DNA of 35,989 nucleotides from a virus: positions 1 through 35,989 of the IMG/VR virus record IMGVR_UViG_3300017772_000044. One strand, given 5' to 3'. Position numbers and translations under genes: made by a program. Numbering within the stretch: the first letter of the stretch is position 1; the number at the start of each line of letters is the position of its first letter. The notes under the pieces were generated by a model. It saw only the letters and a program-made list of their open reading frames with translations. It did no database searches and was not told the origin of the DNA. Shown here one piece after another: positions 10,107-20,208 of this stretch.

Positions 10107-13100
10107 TTAATTAGAGAAAATTGATCTATTCCTTCTTTTTCTTTGCAATCTTTTCTTTTTAGAATTGTCATCTACATTATTTCCACCTATAGCAGTTATT
10201 CCAGCGTCTAAAAGATCTGTACTACCAGGTAAATTAAAAGGTAAATCTAATAAAAATAAATTATTAAAAGGAAGTATTCTGTAAAGCATCTTAATTCTTT
10301 CTCTATCAGATAATGATCCACCACCTAAAGTTTGTCCTGTTATTGCTTGTAAAATATTTAAAGGAACAACAAAAGGAGTTCCAGCTAAAGATCCTAATGC
10401 ATCTTCATCGCTATCATATGTATATTTTTCATCCATATTAAAAGCTGGTCTTATTCCAATACCACCTTTTGGTCCTAATCCTTGATTTCCTAAAGCTTCT
10501 GTTAAAGTTTCCATAGTGTTATTAAAATCAACAAGCCAATTAGACATACCAGAATATTCCATAGCTGTTAAAAATTGTTCTCCAAAATCTTTATTTAAAA
10601 ATGATTGTGGATTTTTTGCATATTGTGAAAAATAAGCTAAAGTAATTAAAGCTAAAGCTCCTTGCATTGGGTATCTTGCTCTTCCTTGAATTGATGGTAA
10701 GGTAATTTTTGATGCAGCAGATATACCAAAAGTTCTAAACTGGAAAAATAAAGAAAGTAATGGCTTGTATTTTCTTGATATTGTTGTGTATCTATCTTTA
10801 AAATTATCTATTTCTTTAAATTGATTTTGTAAATCATTTGCTATTTTTTGAACATTTGGATTTTTATGATCTACTAATTCTTTTAAAAATTTATAATATT
10901 TATCTGGTGATCCATGATTGTCTAATTCTATTCCTAATTTTCTTAATTTACCTAAATTTGTTTGAACATTTGATGTTAAGATATTAATATTTTCTTGAGC
11001 TTTCTTTTTTTCTTTTGCAAATTTTTTACTATGAGGTACTCCTTTCCACATACCATCAAGCCATCCCGGTCTTGTTGCAATGCTTGGAGTCATAACAGAC
11101 ATATTAACATCAGTATGAACAGCTGTACCAAATCTTTCTGCTATGCCTGTATTTGTCCAACCATCAGTATCAGCAACGTATTTGTAATCATCTTCTGTCA
11201 TCTTTGCTGATGTTTCTACCCAACCAATTTCTTTATGTTCTTCTAAAACTTTATTAGATTTAAACTCTACTCTTTTCCATTTTACACCACCTGTATTATT
11301 TCCAATATTAAGTATATCGTTATCTTTTAAACCTTGAGATCTTAATCTTACCCAATCGTTAGCAACATCATTAGTAATTTTGTTTCCATTTTTTTTATAT
11401 AAACCAGCAAGTCTAACAGAATCTTTTATAATTGTGTCTACAGATAAAACAGTAGCAAGTTCTTTATTCATAGTTGTCCAATAATTAAGCATATTAAACT
11501 TAAACATTCTGTTAGCATTATCTTCTAAAAAACTTTCAAACCTAGTATTTTGACCAGGAATTACACCATCAAACTCCATCATTCTTGCGTTTGCACTATG
11601 CATTACTGTATCAAAAGCAGATCCAAATAATTTTGCATCTCTTTTTCCTGATTGAAATACTTGCCCTATTGCTGGATTGTTTTGAGGACCTAACATTCTT
11701 TGAAACATTGTTCCAAAACTATTTTTCATATTATAATGTAATGCTAAAGTTCCTAAATCAGCAGTAGAGTTAACAGTAAACTTACCAGCAAGAGCTAAAA
11801 CTCCCATGTTTTTTAAAACTCTTGCAGACCTTGCACTATATGAATGTATTTGTTCTCCAGAAACAAATGTTCCTAACACTCTATCTCTTAAAGTTTCTAC
11901 TGAATCTAATACTTGATATTCTTGAATATCTAATTCATCTGTTAATTTTTTTCTTTCAGCTACAGATAAACTTTTGTTATCGTTTATACCTTTTCTCATA
12001 TTGCCAAATTTTTCTTTAATGCCATCTAATTTATTTGTAAGCCGTCTGTCTCCATCTCCTAATTTTGCCATTTCAATATGAGTATCCATTCTTTTTATGT
12101 AGTTTCTTATTACTATTTCGGTATCAAGTTCTATATATTTTAAAAACCAATCGTCTTTAATGTCTAATTTTCTTGACATTAAATTTGTCATACTTTTTCC
12201 AGTCATGCTAGTTCCTTCAAAGTGACCTTCTTCTCTTATCATTCTATTAACAGTTTCAGTTGCTCTTTTTTTTGCACCAGACGGCATTTCTCTTTGAAAC
12301 TCATTTGTTAATAATCTTATTACTTCTTCTTTATTTCTTCTTATTTTTGAAACGTTCCAAAATAATGGAAAATAATTTTTTGATGTCTTAGTTGATCCAA
12401 AAGGTCTTAACTTTAATTCATCAAGTTCACTTTTTAATGTAGCTATTTCTTCTTTAGTATCTTTTATTCTTGTTTTAATATCTTTGTTTGTATATTTGTT
12501 AAGCTTTACTTCTTCAAGTCTTTCTAATCTTTTAGTTAATCTATCAATGCTTCTTTTTATATTTTGTTCGCCATAACTTAATCCAGCTTCATCAATAGCT
12601 TTACCAAATTTTTCATAAATTTTTGTTATTTCTTTTGCTGCTTCTTTAACTGCTGGGTGACTTTTTTTGTTTGGTCTTAATATTTCTGTAGCTACTAATC
12701 TTTGAAATTTCTTTTTGCTTATTTTTTGTTTTGTACCTAAAAAACCTTTTGTTTTTCTAGCTCTCCAATCTGACATATCAGCTGCACTTACTTTTCTATT
12801 TAACCCTTGAAATGTTTGTGAGACATCTGGAGATCCTTCAACACGACCTGGCAAATTAATTATTTTTGCCCAACCGTTATCTATTGCAGCTCTTGCATCA
12901 TACATACTAGAATACCAGTTGCGTTTATACAATGTGTCAACACTTGCTGGAGTTGATCTTGTTAGATTAGAAGCCATCATTGTTGACATATCTGATGCTA
13001 TTTCATCAGCTATATCTAATACAAAATTAATATCATTGTTACTTACAGATGACATAAAAGATTTATTATTACTCCAAAGTAAACCAATATCTTTTATAAG

Positions 13101-13991
13101 ATCGTATTCACTTTGATCTAACCCATATGGTTTTGTTAAAACTTTTCTTGTAGCTTGATAACCAGATCCACCTAATGGAACAGATAATGGTTCTTCTGTT
13201 GGTTTTGGTTCTCTTATAGGAATACCATTTTTGTTTTTAATAATAATATTGTTGTCATCTAAATCTTTTGCTCTAAATTTTAAAGAAAGATAATCATTAT
13301 TATCAAAAGGTTTTTGCCATTTAGTATCTTCAACTATTTCTTTTACAGCTTTATCGTCTAATACACCTTTAAAAATTCTACCTAATGCTGGGCCAACAGC
13401 ACTCATTAAAACACCAGCTGTAGGTATTGTATATAAAGCTTCTTTTGGATCTATAATAGGATTAGCACTTACTCTAGCAAATTCATAAGGTGCTATTGTT
13501 GCCATGCCTGTTGCACCATATTTATACCAAGTGCTTTTTAATGGTTGATACGCCCATTTTCTAGCACCAATAGGAGTAAGCATTAAAGGATCTGAAACTG
13601 TATAAGCCAACATATCCATCATTAAATGATAGCCAAAATTTGCATGACTTAGATTTTGTTTTGATTGTAAATTACTTCTTATGTTATCTCCACGAACCTT
13701 TAACTGATCTACACTATTAGCTCTACTTAAATTTTCTATAAAACTATCATTGTTTACTAGGTCAGGATAAAGTTCAGAAACAGATTCTCCAAAATTAAAA
13801 TCAGGATCAGTATTTCCTAAAGCTTTAAATTCTGTAAATTGTTCATCCCAAAAATGATTTTCAAAAACATCTGACAAATTTTCAAAAAAATTAGATTCAT
13901 CATATTCTCTAGCACTATAAACAGAATTATCATTTCTATCAGCGTTAGTATATATTATGTTTCTTTCTTTACTGTTATCAATTATTGCCAT
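10107..13991 (-). CDS. Large internal virion protein (T7 gp16 position), 1294 aa
   Basis: The size and the position directly after the 786-residue gp15-like gene correspond to T7 gp16, an ejection protein that crosses the cell envelope with the DNA. Hydrophobic stretches are visible near residues 115-210 and in the C-terminal quarter; a basic tail ends in KKKRLQRKRRNR. I see no lytic transglycosylase (SLT) active-site motif at the N-terminus, which gp16 of T7 has, so envelope degradation may be done differently. The start overlaps the stop of the previous gene by one base. Assignment rests mainly on synteny and size. Confidence 0.75.
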   Translation of the reverse strand: MAIIDNSKERNIIYTNADRNDNSVYSAREYDESNFFENLSDVFENHFWDEQFTEFKALGNTDPDFNFGESVSELYPDLVNNDSFIENLSRANSVDQLKVRGDNIRSNLQSKQNLSHANFGYHLMMDMLAYTVSDPLMLTPIGARKWAYQPLKSTWYKYGATGMATIAPYEFARVSANPIIDPKEALYTIPTAGVLMSAVGPALGRIFKGVLDDKAVKEIVEDTKWQKPFDNNDYLSLKFRAKDLDDNNIIIKNKNGIPIREPKPTEEPLSVPLGGSGYQATRKVLTKPYGLDQSEYDLIKDIGLLWSNNKSFMSSVSNNDINFVLDIADEIASDMSTMMASNLTRSTPASVDTLYKRNWYSSMYDARAAIDNGWAKIINLPGRVEGSPDVSQTFQGLNRKVSAADMSDWRARKTKGFLGTKQKISKKKFQRLVATEILRPNKKSHPAVKEAAKEITKIYEKFGKAIDEAGLSYGEQNIKRSIDRLTKRLERLEEVKLNKYTNKDIKTRIKDTKEEIATLKSELDELKLRPFGSTKTSKNYFPLFWNVSKIRRNKEEVIRLLTNEFQREMPSGAKKRATETVNRMIREEGHFEGTSMTGKSMTNLMSRKLDIKDDWFLKYIELDTEIVIRNYIKRMDTHIEMAKLGDGDRRLTNKLDGIKEKFGNMRKGINDNKSLSVAERKKLTDELDIQEYQVLDSVETLRDRVLGTFVSGEQIHSYSARSARVLKNMGVLALAGKFTVNSTADLGTLALHYNMKNSFGTMFQRMLGPQNNPAIGQVFQSGKRDAKLFGSAFDTVMHSANARMMEFDGVIPGQNTRFESFLEDNANRMFKFNMLNYWTTMNKELATVLSVDTIIKDSVRLAGLYKKNGNKITNDVANDWVRLRSQGLKDNDILNIGNNTGGVKWKRVEFKSNKVLEEHKEIGWVETSAKMTEDDYKYVADTDGWTNTGIAERFGTAVHTDVNMSVMTPSIATRPGWLDGMWKGVPHSKKFAKEKKKAQENINILTSNVQTNLGKLRKLGIELDNHGSPDKYYKFLKELVDHKNPNVQKIANDLQNQFKEIDNFKDRYTTISRKYKPLLSLFFQFRTFGISAASKITLPSIQGRARYPMQGALALITLAYFSQYAKNPQSFLNKDFGEQFLTAMEYSGMSNWLVDFNNTMETLTEALGNQGLGPKGGIGIRPAFNMDEKYTYDSDEDALGSLAGTPFVVPLNILQAITGQTLGGGSLSDRERIKMLYRILPFNNLFLLDLPFNLPGSTDLLDAGITAIGGNNVDDNSKKKRLQRKRRNRSIFSN

Positions 13992-16351
13992 TAAAAGTTT
14001 CCAAATCCTGCAGGATTAATAGCACTTCCTAGTACATTTATTTCGCTTGAGTCATTTCTTTTTTTTCTTTCATTAAGTTCATCAATAGTTAAATTTGAAG
14101 TATTTTGTTTTGGAAGTCTTGCTTCACTTACAATTATTAAACCATCGCTATCTTTAATTGGCATACTCATTCCACCACTATTTTGAGAATAAGTGTAAAC
14201 AAATTCATAAATAACTTCTCCAGTACTACTATCAATTCCTTCTGCAAATGTTTCTATAAATATATTTTTACCTAATTCAAAATCTTCTTTTCTTAGTGTT
14301 GCTGATCTATCATTATCATCTGTGTAAACTATATTATTTAAAACTCTATTATCTAATTGTAATTTTAAATCTTTTATATCTTCTTCAAAATTTAAAGTAT
14401 TCATGTATGTAGCTTCTTGTTTAGTAATAAATCCTCCAGATGCAACACTAGCAAAAACAAAATTGTTTTCTATATCGTTTACAACTTTATCTATTATTTC
14501 ACTAGGTGAGTCTGCATGAATATTATTTTTTAATCTGTATTCTACTTGTTCTTTTATGTAGCCATTTAATTTTGAGTTAGTTCTAATAAGATTTCTAAAT
14601 TCTTCACTATTTAAATCTGTTCTTAATTTTTCAAAATTAGGACCAAAAAATCTATCAGTAGTCATTTTTAAAAGTCTATTTTCATAATCATCATATATTG
14701 TTTCTACTGCACTTGATGCAATCTTTCCCATTCCTGTGTCGCCAAGTTCAGGATTAAAAACATTAATACGATAATCGCCCATTTTTATTTCAGAAAAAAC
14801 ATTTGCCAAGTCATTGCCAACACCAGCTGTATCAACAAAGGATGATTGATTCCATTTGTAAAAAATATCTTGTAATTTTTTTATATCGGCTGGTATTTTT
14901 CCATCATTGCCAACAGATGCAAAATTCCATTCTACACCTTGTTGCCTTGAAAATTTCATTGAGCTTTGAAGTAATCCCATTGTTGCGTTAAAATCTTCTG
15001 CAGTACCACTTAAAGCTTTTTCAATTATAAAACTAGCTATAGATTCAGTAACAATACCCATAGTAGAAAAATCACCAACTTTTGTTGATGTTATTATATT
15101 TGTTATTTCCATCATAACTTGCTCAGTAGGAAGATTTGATTCAGCAATTAAAACTTGTAATTTTTCTAAATGTTCTTTTGTTCTTGCATCTACAACACTA
15201 TAACTCAAAGCATTTCTATTTGCATTTTCGCCACTAGTCATAATTTCATTTTGTTTATTTTTTAAGTAGTTACCTTGAGCAACACTTACATTATTTTTAA
15301 TATCAGCTATTAAAGATTCTTCAACATTTTCTGGTAGAAATTCTGTAAATTCTTTATATGTAATATCTTGACCGTTTAAATTTATGCTTCCTTCTCTTTC
15401 TTCTAACAAATTAATAATTATATTATAAGCTTCTTCTGGTTTTTCTGATCTAGTAGCATAGCTAACAATAAGATCAGATACTTGTGAACCATATTCTCTA
15501 TCTAAAGTTGTTATATCAAGAGTTCCATGAGTTTCTGGCCTATAGATTCCATTGCCTTTTACTGTATCAATATAAGCTTGTTTTAAATTTTTAAAATTGC
15601 TTGTAACTGATGCTCCTTCATCTAATTTTCCTTTAAAATAATCAGGTAGCTGTATTTTAAAATTGTTTTTATTTTCATTCATTTGTATTTTTTCTTGATT
15701 TTCATTGTATTTTTTTAGAGATGCTATTCTTTTATTATTTAATGTTTGATCAAGATCTCTTGCTGCTTTAGTTAGAAGCCAATCATCATATTGTTCATCA
15801 TTTAAACCTAAAGCTTCTTTTAATTCTTTATTAGAGTATAAAAGACCAAAGTCTAAACCTTCTGTTTCCAAAGCTGTAAAAAATAATCCTGGATCTTTAT
15901 TTAAAGTTTCTTCTTGATTCATTATTTTTGATACAGCATTATTAGTAATGTTAGCTATTGCTGTATTTTGAAGAGCATTAGTTTTTCTTGCAGCAAAAAC
16001 TTCTTTTTGTGCTTCAAAATCACTAATAGATCTTTTAAGCATATCTTCATTACCAGATTCTCGTGCATATGTTATTTGATTATTCCAATTTTCTATTTGT
16101 TTTGTTATCCCATCTGCAGTATTAACTTGGCTTAATATAGTATTTCTACTTTTAAATCTTTTGTATTCTGGATCAGATTCAAAACTGTTTTGAGTAGCAA
16201 TACTTTGCCTAACTTTTTGTTGTAAACTTTTACCAGCATTTGATACAGCAGAACCAAAATAACTTGCAGAAGCAGTCGAGCCTATATCACTTGTTCCAAC
16301 ACTAATGTTACCTATTGAACTTGTTAAACTTGTTACTTTTTTTAAAGCCAT
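13991..16351 (-). CDS. Internal virion protein (T7 gp15 position), 786 aa
   Basis: A mostly helical, polar protein with many N, K and E residues and no membrane span. Its length is close to T7 gp15 (747 aa) and it lies between the gp14-like and gp16-like genes. In T7 these three form the ejected core that builds a conduit for DNA. Residues about 145-185 (MNQEETLNKDPGLFFTALE) are typical of helical ejection proteins, though I recognise no catalytic motif. It overlaps the downstream gene by one base. Confidence 0.75.
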   Translation of the reverse strand: MALKKVTSLTSSIGNISVGTSDIGSTASASYFGSAVSNAGKSLQQKVRQSIATQNSFESDPEYKRFKSRNTILSQVNTADGITKQIENWNNQITYARESGNEDMLKRSISDFEAQKEVFAARKTNALQNTAIANITNNAVSKIMNQEETLNKDPGLFFTALETEGLDFGLLYSNKELKEALGLNDEQYDDWLLTKAARDLDQTLNNKRIASLKKYNENQEKIQMNENKNNFKIQLPDYFKGKLDEGASVTSNFKNLKQAYIDTVKGNGIYRPETHGTLDITTLDREYGSQVSDLIVSYATRSEKPEEAYNIIINLLEEREGSINLNGQDITYKEFTEFLPENVEESLIADIKNNVSVAQGNYLKNKQNEIMTSGENANRNALSYSVVDARTKEHLEKLQVLIAESNLPTEQVMMEITNIITSTKVGDFSTMGIVTESIASFIIEKALSGTAEDFNATMGLLQSSMKFSRQQGVEWNFASVGNDGKIPADIKKLQDIFYKWNQSSFVDTAGVGNDLANVFSEIKMGDYRINVFNPELGDTGMGKIASSAVETIYDDYENRLLKMTTDRFFGPNFEKLRTDLNSEEFRNLIRTNSKLNGYIKEQVEYRLKNNIHADSPSEIIDKVVNDIENNFVFASVASGGFITKQEATYMNTLNFEEDIKDLKLQLDNRVLNNIVYTDDNDRSATLRKEDFELGKNIFIETFAEGIDSSTGEVIYEFVYTYSQNSGGMSMPIKDSDGLIIVSEARLPKQNTSNLTIDELNERKKRNDSSEINVLGSAINPAGFGNF

Positions 16352-16360
16352 TTATTTATC

Positions 16361-16798
16361 CTAGGGTAGTGTCTTATAGTCAATGCCACCACCAACTAAA
16401 GCTGTTCCAATTTCTAATAGTGATCCTTTTCTAGCCATGCTACCAGCTTGATACTGTGACTTGATAGATCTTATTTTTGAGTCTCTATTTAATAATGTAT
16501 TAGTTTTTAATCTTTTAACATCAATAGCTGTTGTTCTTGATTGATCTTCTATAAATGCCATAGCAGATTCACCACCAGATGTACTTGCTAAGTTTAAAGC
16601 TGTGTTTTCATTTAGTGCTTGAATTGTTGCATTTTCAGTAGCTAATGCGTTTATTAAATCTATTTCGTTAGCTATTTTTAATTCTTGCGCTTTAGCTTTA
16701 TGAGATTGTTGTGCTGCTTTACCAGATGTATAAGCTCCTAAAGCTTGTAACCCTGTGCTTGATCCAATTAATACTGCTGTTAATATATCTATTGCCAT
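16361..16798 (-). CDS. Internal virion protein (T7 gp14-like), 145 aa
   Basis: It has an N-terminal hydrophobic glycine/alanine segment (about residues 5-28), then a long alanine/glutamine-rich helical region and a C-terminal segment with GSMARKGSLLEIGTALVGGG. This is the usual pattern of gp14-type ejection proteins, which insert into the outer membrane on DNA entry. It lies between tail tubular protein B and the gp15-like gene, as in T7-like phages. Start and stop overlap neighbours closely (ATG shares a base with the upstream gene's stop). Confidence 0.8.
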   Translation of the reverse strand: MAIDILTAVLIGSSTGLQALGAYTSGKAAQQSHKAKAQELKIANEIDLINALATENATIQALNENTALNLASTSGGESAMAFIEDQSRTTAIDVKRLKTNTLLNRDSKIRSIKSQYQAGSMARKGSLLEIGTALVGGGIDYKTLP

Positions 16799-19281
16799 TA
16801 TATAGTTACCTCACTACTAAGCTGTAACACACCACAAGAGTTTGGTAGCGTTTGTTTAATAACTATTGTTGGATCTTTAGAATAACCTAATACTCTAAAG
16901 TCTTGCCTACCAGTAACTCTTTTAGGATCTTGTTGTATTAACCCTGTTGCTGTTGTTCTGTTAAATAACTCTTTACCATTTACTGACATTGATAACGATC
17001 CTTCTGTTTCTACGTTTACTCTGGCTATTCTTCTTCTACCTCCAGTCAACGAACCTCCTGTGTAAGCATAGTCTACTGGCATAGTTTCTATGTTCAAGAA
17101 ATATGAATACCCTATATATGCTCTATCAAAAACTTCACTTGTTTCATACTTTAAATTTAATGCAACTGGATCTAAAGTTCCTGTTGCTGATACAGTTTGA
17201 GTACCTCTGTAACTACCATCATCTTTTATAACATGAACAGTTCTGTTATGCCAATGACTAGGAATACCAGATATGGTTTGATTACTTGCAACAGTAACAG
17301 CAACAGCATCATCTAAGTAATTTTCTTTTGTTATATCTGGCTCATCAAAGTTAGTAAATTTTTCTATTTGTGTTCCTAAACCTTCTCTTTGTGTAACCCA
17401 AAACAAATGTTCGTTTACAGATGATATTGATTTCACTCCTTTTAAATAACCGTTTTGTCCAGGAGTTTGATCTGTATTATCCCATAGTACCCATGAAGCT
17501 ATGCTTTCACTTATAACAGTATGAAATACTCCAACAGTTCCGTCTGCGTTAACATAGTAAATAAACTCCTCTGGTCTTGTGTTAGAGCCATTAAAAGAGC
17601 TAGAGTCAATAGGGTTGTTAATAAGGTGACTAGAACGTATTGAAATGTCTGCTGGTACAAACGCATTTTGACCTGACGTTTCAACAGCTCGTATAGTCCT
17701 ACCATTTCTTTGGACAAAAAAAGTATTACCATTACACATATAAGGAGATACTCTGGTTGATCCATAACTTGTTATCCTTTCTATTTGTATATTAGTTGGT
17801 GTTAATGGTGTACCAGCTTCTTGTAACACAACAAACTCACCACCGCTTGTAAAGATAGATAAACCTTTGTTAGATACAATATGGTTTATTTCATTAAGTT
17901 GGTCAGACGCTAATATAGTTTGTATTGAGTCATTTGATGCTCCAGTACCTACGTCAAAATTAAAGTAGTCACCAGATTGTGACGCAAATAAGGCATCAGG
18001 TTGACTGGTTGTACCACCAAACCATAATCTATTTTGATGAAACGTAATTGCTCTTGGAAATTTATTCCTAGTTCCAAAGGCTTGTTCTTTCCATGACCTA
18101 GAAGGAGGTAAGTCTGCACCAGTTATCTTAATACTAGCACCACCAAAGTCTCTTGATCCATTGCCGTTAGGGTTTGTATTAGCAGAAGTTCCTGTATACC
18201 CAGCTACTTCATTATCAGTATTGTATGTGGCCCATCCTGATATAGCTCCACTACCAACAGCAAATCCTCCAGCTGCGGTATAAGATCCTGTAAAGAAAAA
18301 TCCAAATGGACTAACAGTTTGGTTTGTAGTTGTTGTAGATTGAATCATAAACGCATCGTCATTAACAATACGACCTATTTGAAATGTACCATTTAATCCA
18401 GATCTGTTAATAAGACCGGGTTCTCCAGCAAATCCTTCTAAAGATATTTTATCTCCAGCTGCAAACCCATGATTAACTAATGTTATTTCTACTGTATTTG
18501 TACCAGATATAGAGCGGAAAGGATTAAGACCTAATTCAATTTCTAGTCTGTCTTTAACAGTTCCACTTATAACAGTTCCGTTAGAAGTATTATCATATGT
18601 TCCTAGTAATATTTCTTTTCCATGCCACTGTATTGACTCACCTTCCCATTCTGTTGTAAAAATAGATTCACTGGCAGTTAGTGTAATTGATCCAATATTG
18701 GAGCTAGGTAATATTGTTACGTCACTATCTGCCAGCTTTGTGTAAGGTTGATATGTTTCCTCATTGTTAGAAGAAACTTTGAATGTTAAAGCTTTAGCTG
18801 TAAAACTTGTAGCACTTGCTCTTTGTATTATAATAGGAGTAAATGTATTGTGACATATAATAAAAGTGTCTCCTTGCTGTGCAAAAGTAAACTCTCTTAT
18901 ATTAGAAGATGTTATAGGAAGTGTTGGTGTTGATGATCCTAGTGTATATGTAGTAACAGAAGATCCTACTTTTGTTGTAGCTCCAGTAGTGTTGTTTATT
19001 TCATATACAGTTAGCTTACCTACTTCAAAACAAAACAAGTATTCTTGTGTTTCAGAAAATATAAAAGACTCTAACCTTACCTCATCAACGTTTGAGGCTG
19101 ATAGAGAGTCAACGAATAGTGTTCCTGGTCTGCGGAAGGCAGAGCCTTGCGAAGTTAAAACTGCGTTTCTAAGCTTAAGACAGCCACCTTCATACGATGG
19201 ATCGTCAATTCTTGCTTTCATTCTGGGATCTAATTCGCCAGCAGTAAAATTAGTTTGAACAAATTTTATTTTTTTAGCCAT
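16798..19281 (-). CDS. Tail tubular protein B (T7 gp12-like nozzle), 827 aa
   Basis: The N-terminus VQTNFTAGELDPRMKARID followed by LRNAVLTSQGSAFRRPGTLFV is the signature of the T7 gp12/tail nozzle family (F-x-x-G-E-L then N-x-x-x-x-x-x-G-x-x-x-R-R-P-G-T). Most of the protein is beta-rich, as expected for the nozzle's propeller-like domains. It follows tail tubular protein A with a one-base overlap. It forms the distal tail channel to which fibres attach. Confidence 0.93.
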   Translation of the reverse strand: MAKKIKFVQTNFTAGELDPRMKARIDDPSYEGGCLKLRNAVLTSQGSAFRRPGTLFVDSLSASNVDEVRLESFIFSETQEYLFCFEVGKLTVYEINNTTGATTKVGSSVTTYTLGSSTPTLPITSSNIREFTFAQQGDTFIICHNTFTPIIIQRASATSFTAKALTFKVSSNNEETYQPYTKLADSDVTILPSSNIGSITLTASESIFTTEWEGESIQWHGKEILLGTYDNTSNGTVISGTVKDRLEIELGLNPFRSISGTNTVEITLVNHGFAAGDKISLEGFAGEPGLINRSGLNGTFQIGRIVNDDAFMIQSTTTTNQTVSPFGFFFTGSYTAAGGFAVGSGAISGWATYNTDNEVAGYTGTSANTNPNGNGSRDFGGASIKITGADLPPSRSWKEQAFGTRNKFPRAITFHQNRLWFGGTTSQPDALFASQSGDYFNFDVGTGASNDSIQTILASDQLNEINHIVSNKGLSIFTSGGEFVVLQEAGTPLTPTNIQIERITSYGSTRVSPYMCNGNTFFVQRNGRTIRAVETSGQNAFVPADISIRSSHLINNPIDSSSFNGSNTRPEEFIYYVNADGTVGVFHTVISESIASWVLWDNTDQTPGQNGYLKGVKSISSVNEHLFWVTQREGLGTQIEKFTNFDEPDITKENYLDDAVAVTVASNQTISGIPSHWHNRTVHVIKDDGSYRGTQTVSATGTLDPVALNLKYETSEVFDRAYIGYSYFLNIETMPVDYAYTGGSLTGGRRRIARVNVETEGSLSMSVNGKELFNRTTATGLIQQDPKRVTGRQDFRVLGYSKDPTIVIKQTLPNSCGVLQLSSEVTI

Positions 19282-19898
19282 TAGAATTTCCTAGATAGTG
19301 TGCGTGTGTTACCTCTGAAAGTAGAAAATCTGTTAAGGTTAAGTCTTTCTGTTGTTGTTTGTTGTGAGTCTATATTTCTAGCAATCATATATTGTTGCTG
19401 TGCTTTCTGCTCAAAGAGTAAAGACTTGTTTTCATCTTCTGCTATTGCTCCAGAAAATACAGAAGCTAAATGAAACTGTAAGCCAAGTATATAATATGGA
19501 GGAAATTCTGTTGTGTCTGGTCTATAAGTGTATTCACCTATAACAATATCGTTTGTATTTGCATTACAAAATATTTTCTTTGTAAATATATCGTAGTCTA
19601 TTTGCTGTCCGTTGACAGCTATACCATGTATTATTAATGATTCTGTTGGTATTTGATATGCTGATGCATATTTGTTTTCATCTACAGGAACGTCTGTTAG
19701 TCTTGATAGTTGTGCAATATTACTAGCAAATCTCCAACGAGTTTGAGTTAAGGAGGACCTAACTATATCTTCGTATAGGTTTGTAGCTACTTGTGATTCT
19801 GTTGTTGTTCCTGAAAAAGACGAAATAGGCTCTGCGCCTATCAATACTAATGCTCTTGATGCAATGTCTATGTCGCTTGTTGAAGCTGTTGATGCCAT
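19281..19898 (-). CDS. Tail tubular protein A (T7 gp11-like adaptor), 205 aa
   Basis: The start (SDIDIASRALVLIGAEPISS) and the helical stretch EDIVRSSLTQTRWRFA match the gp11/gp4-type adaptor family that forms the ring below the portal. Length is close to T7 gp11 (196 aa). It begins just after a terminator-like hairpin (19912-19938) and is followed by tail tubular protein B. It probably starts its own translation unit after the capsid block. Confidence 0.92.
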   Translation of the reverse strand: MASTASTSDIDIASRALVLIGAEPISSFSGTTTESQVATNLYEDIVRSSLTQTRWRFASNIAQLSRLTDVPVDENKYASAYQIPTESLIIHGIAVNGQQIDYDIFTKKIFCNANTNDIVIGEYTYRPDTTEFPPYYILGLQFHLASVFSGAIAEDENKSLLFEQKAQQQYMIARNIDSQQTTTERLNLNRFSTFRGNTRTLSRKF

Positions 19899-19904
19899 TT
19901 ATTT

Positions 19905-19938
19905 CAAATAAAGGGAGGGCGCAATCGCTACCCTCCCT
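19905..19938 (-). terminator. Terminator-like hairpin after the capsid block
   Basis: On the minus strand AGGGAGGG pairs with CCCTCCCT (19931-19938 with 19912-19919) across an 11-base loop and is followed by TTTATTT. The GC-rich stem stands out in an AT-rich genome. It lies in the 52-base gap between the probable decoration protein and tail tubular protein A. Partial termination here would lower tail mRNA relative to capsid mRNA. The U-tract is interrupted, so strength is uncertain. Confidence 0.6.
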
Positions 19939-19950
19939 AAATCCTTTAAG

Positions 19951-20196
19951 TTATGCTAACGCAGCAGTCGTTACAGTTGCATTACCAGATGTTGAAGATA
20001 CAGTAAGTACGTCAACAGCGGCAGTGCCACCTGTTGCTGAAACAGTTAAAATTATATCAAACTGTTTAAGCTCATTAGTAGCGTTGTTAAAATAACCAGA
20101 GCCGGAAATAGTACCTACAGCATCCGTAGATTTGTAGTACCATATTGCTGGTGAAGAGCCACCGACTTTTTTTAATTCACTAAGTGTTAAAGCCAT
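19951..20196 (-). CDS. Small head protein, probable capsid decoration, 81 aa
   Basis: It is a short beta-rich protein (WYYKSTDAVGTISGSGYFN, then alternating V/T strands) with no membrane span. It lies 12 bases after the major capsid gene and is followed by a terminator-like hairpin, so it would share the abundant capsid transcript. Proteins of this size and pattern next to capsid genes are often head decoration or head fibre proteins. I do not recognise a named family. Confidence 0.7.
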   Translation of the reverse strand: MALTLSELKKVGGSSPAIWYYKSTDAVGTISGSGYFNNATNELKQFDIILTVSATGGTAAVDVLTVSSTSGNATVTTAALA

Positions 20197-20208
20197 GTTC
20201 TATTCTCC

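Noticed and set aside
10107-13991. Virion RNA polymerase or transglycosylase domain in the large internal protein
   Set aside because: No polymerase or SLT catalytic motif could be seen; gp16-like ejection protein by position is sufficient.
18866-19258. 130-codon plus-strand frame opposite tail tubular protein B
   Set aside because: It is antisense to the well-supported N-terminal part of the nozzle protein, with no ribosome-binding site or promoter.
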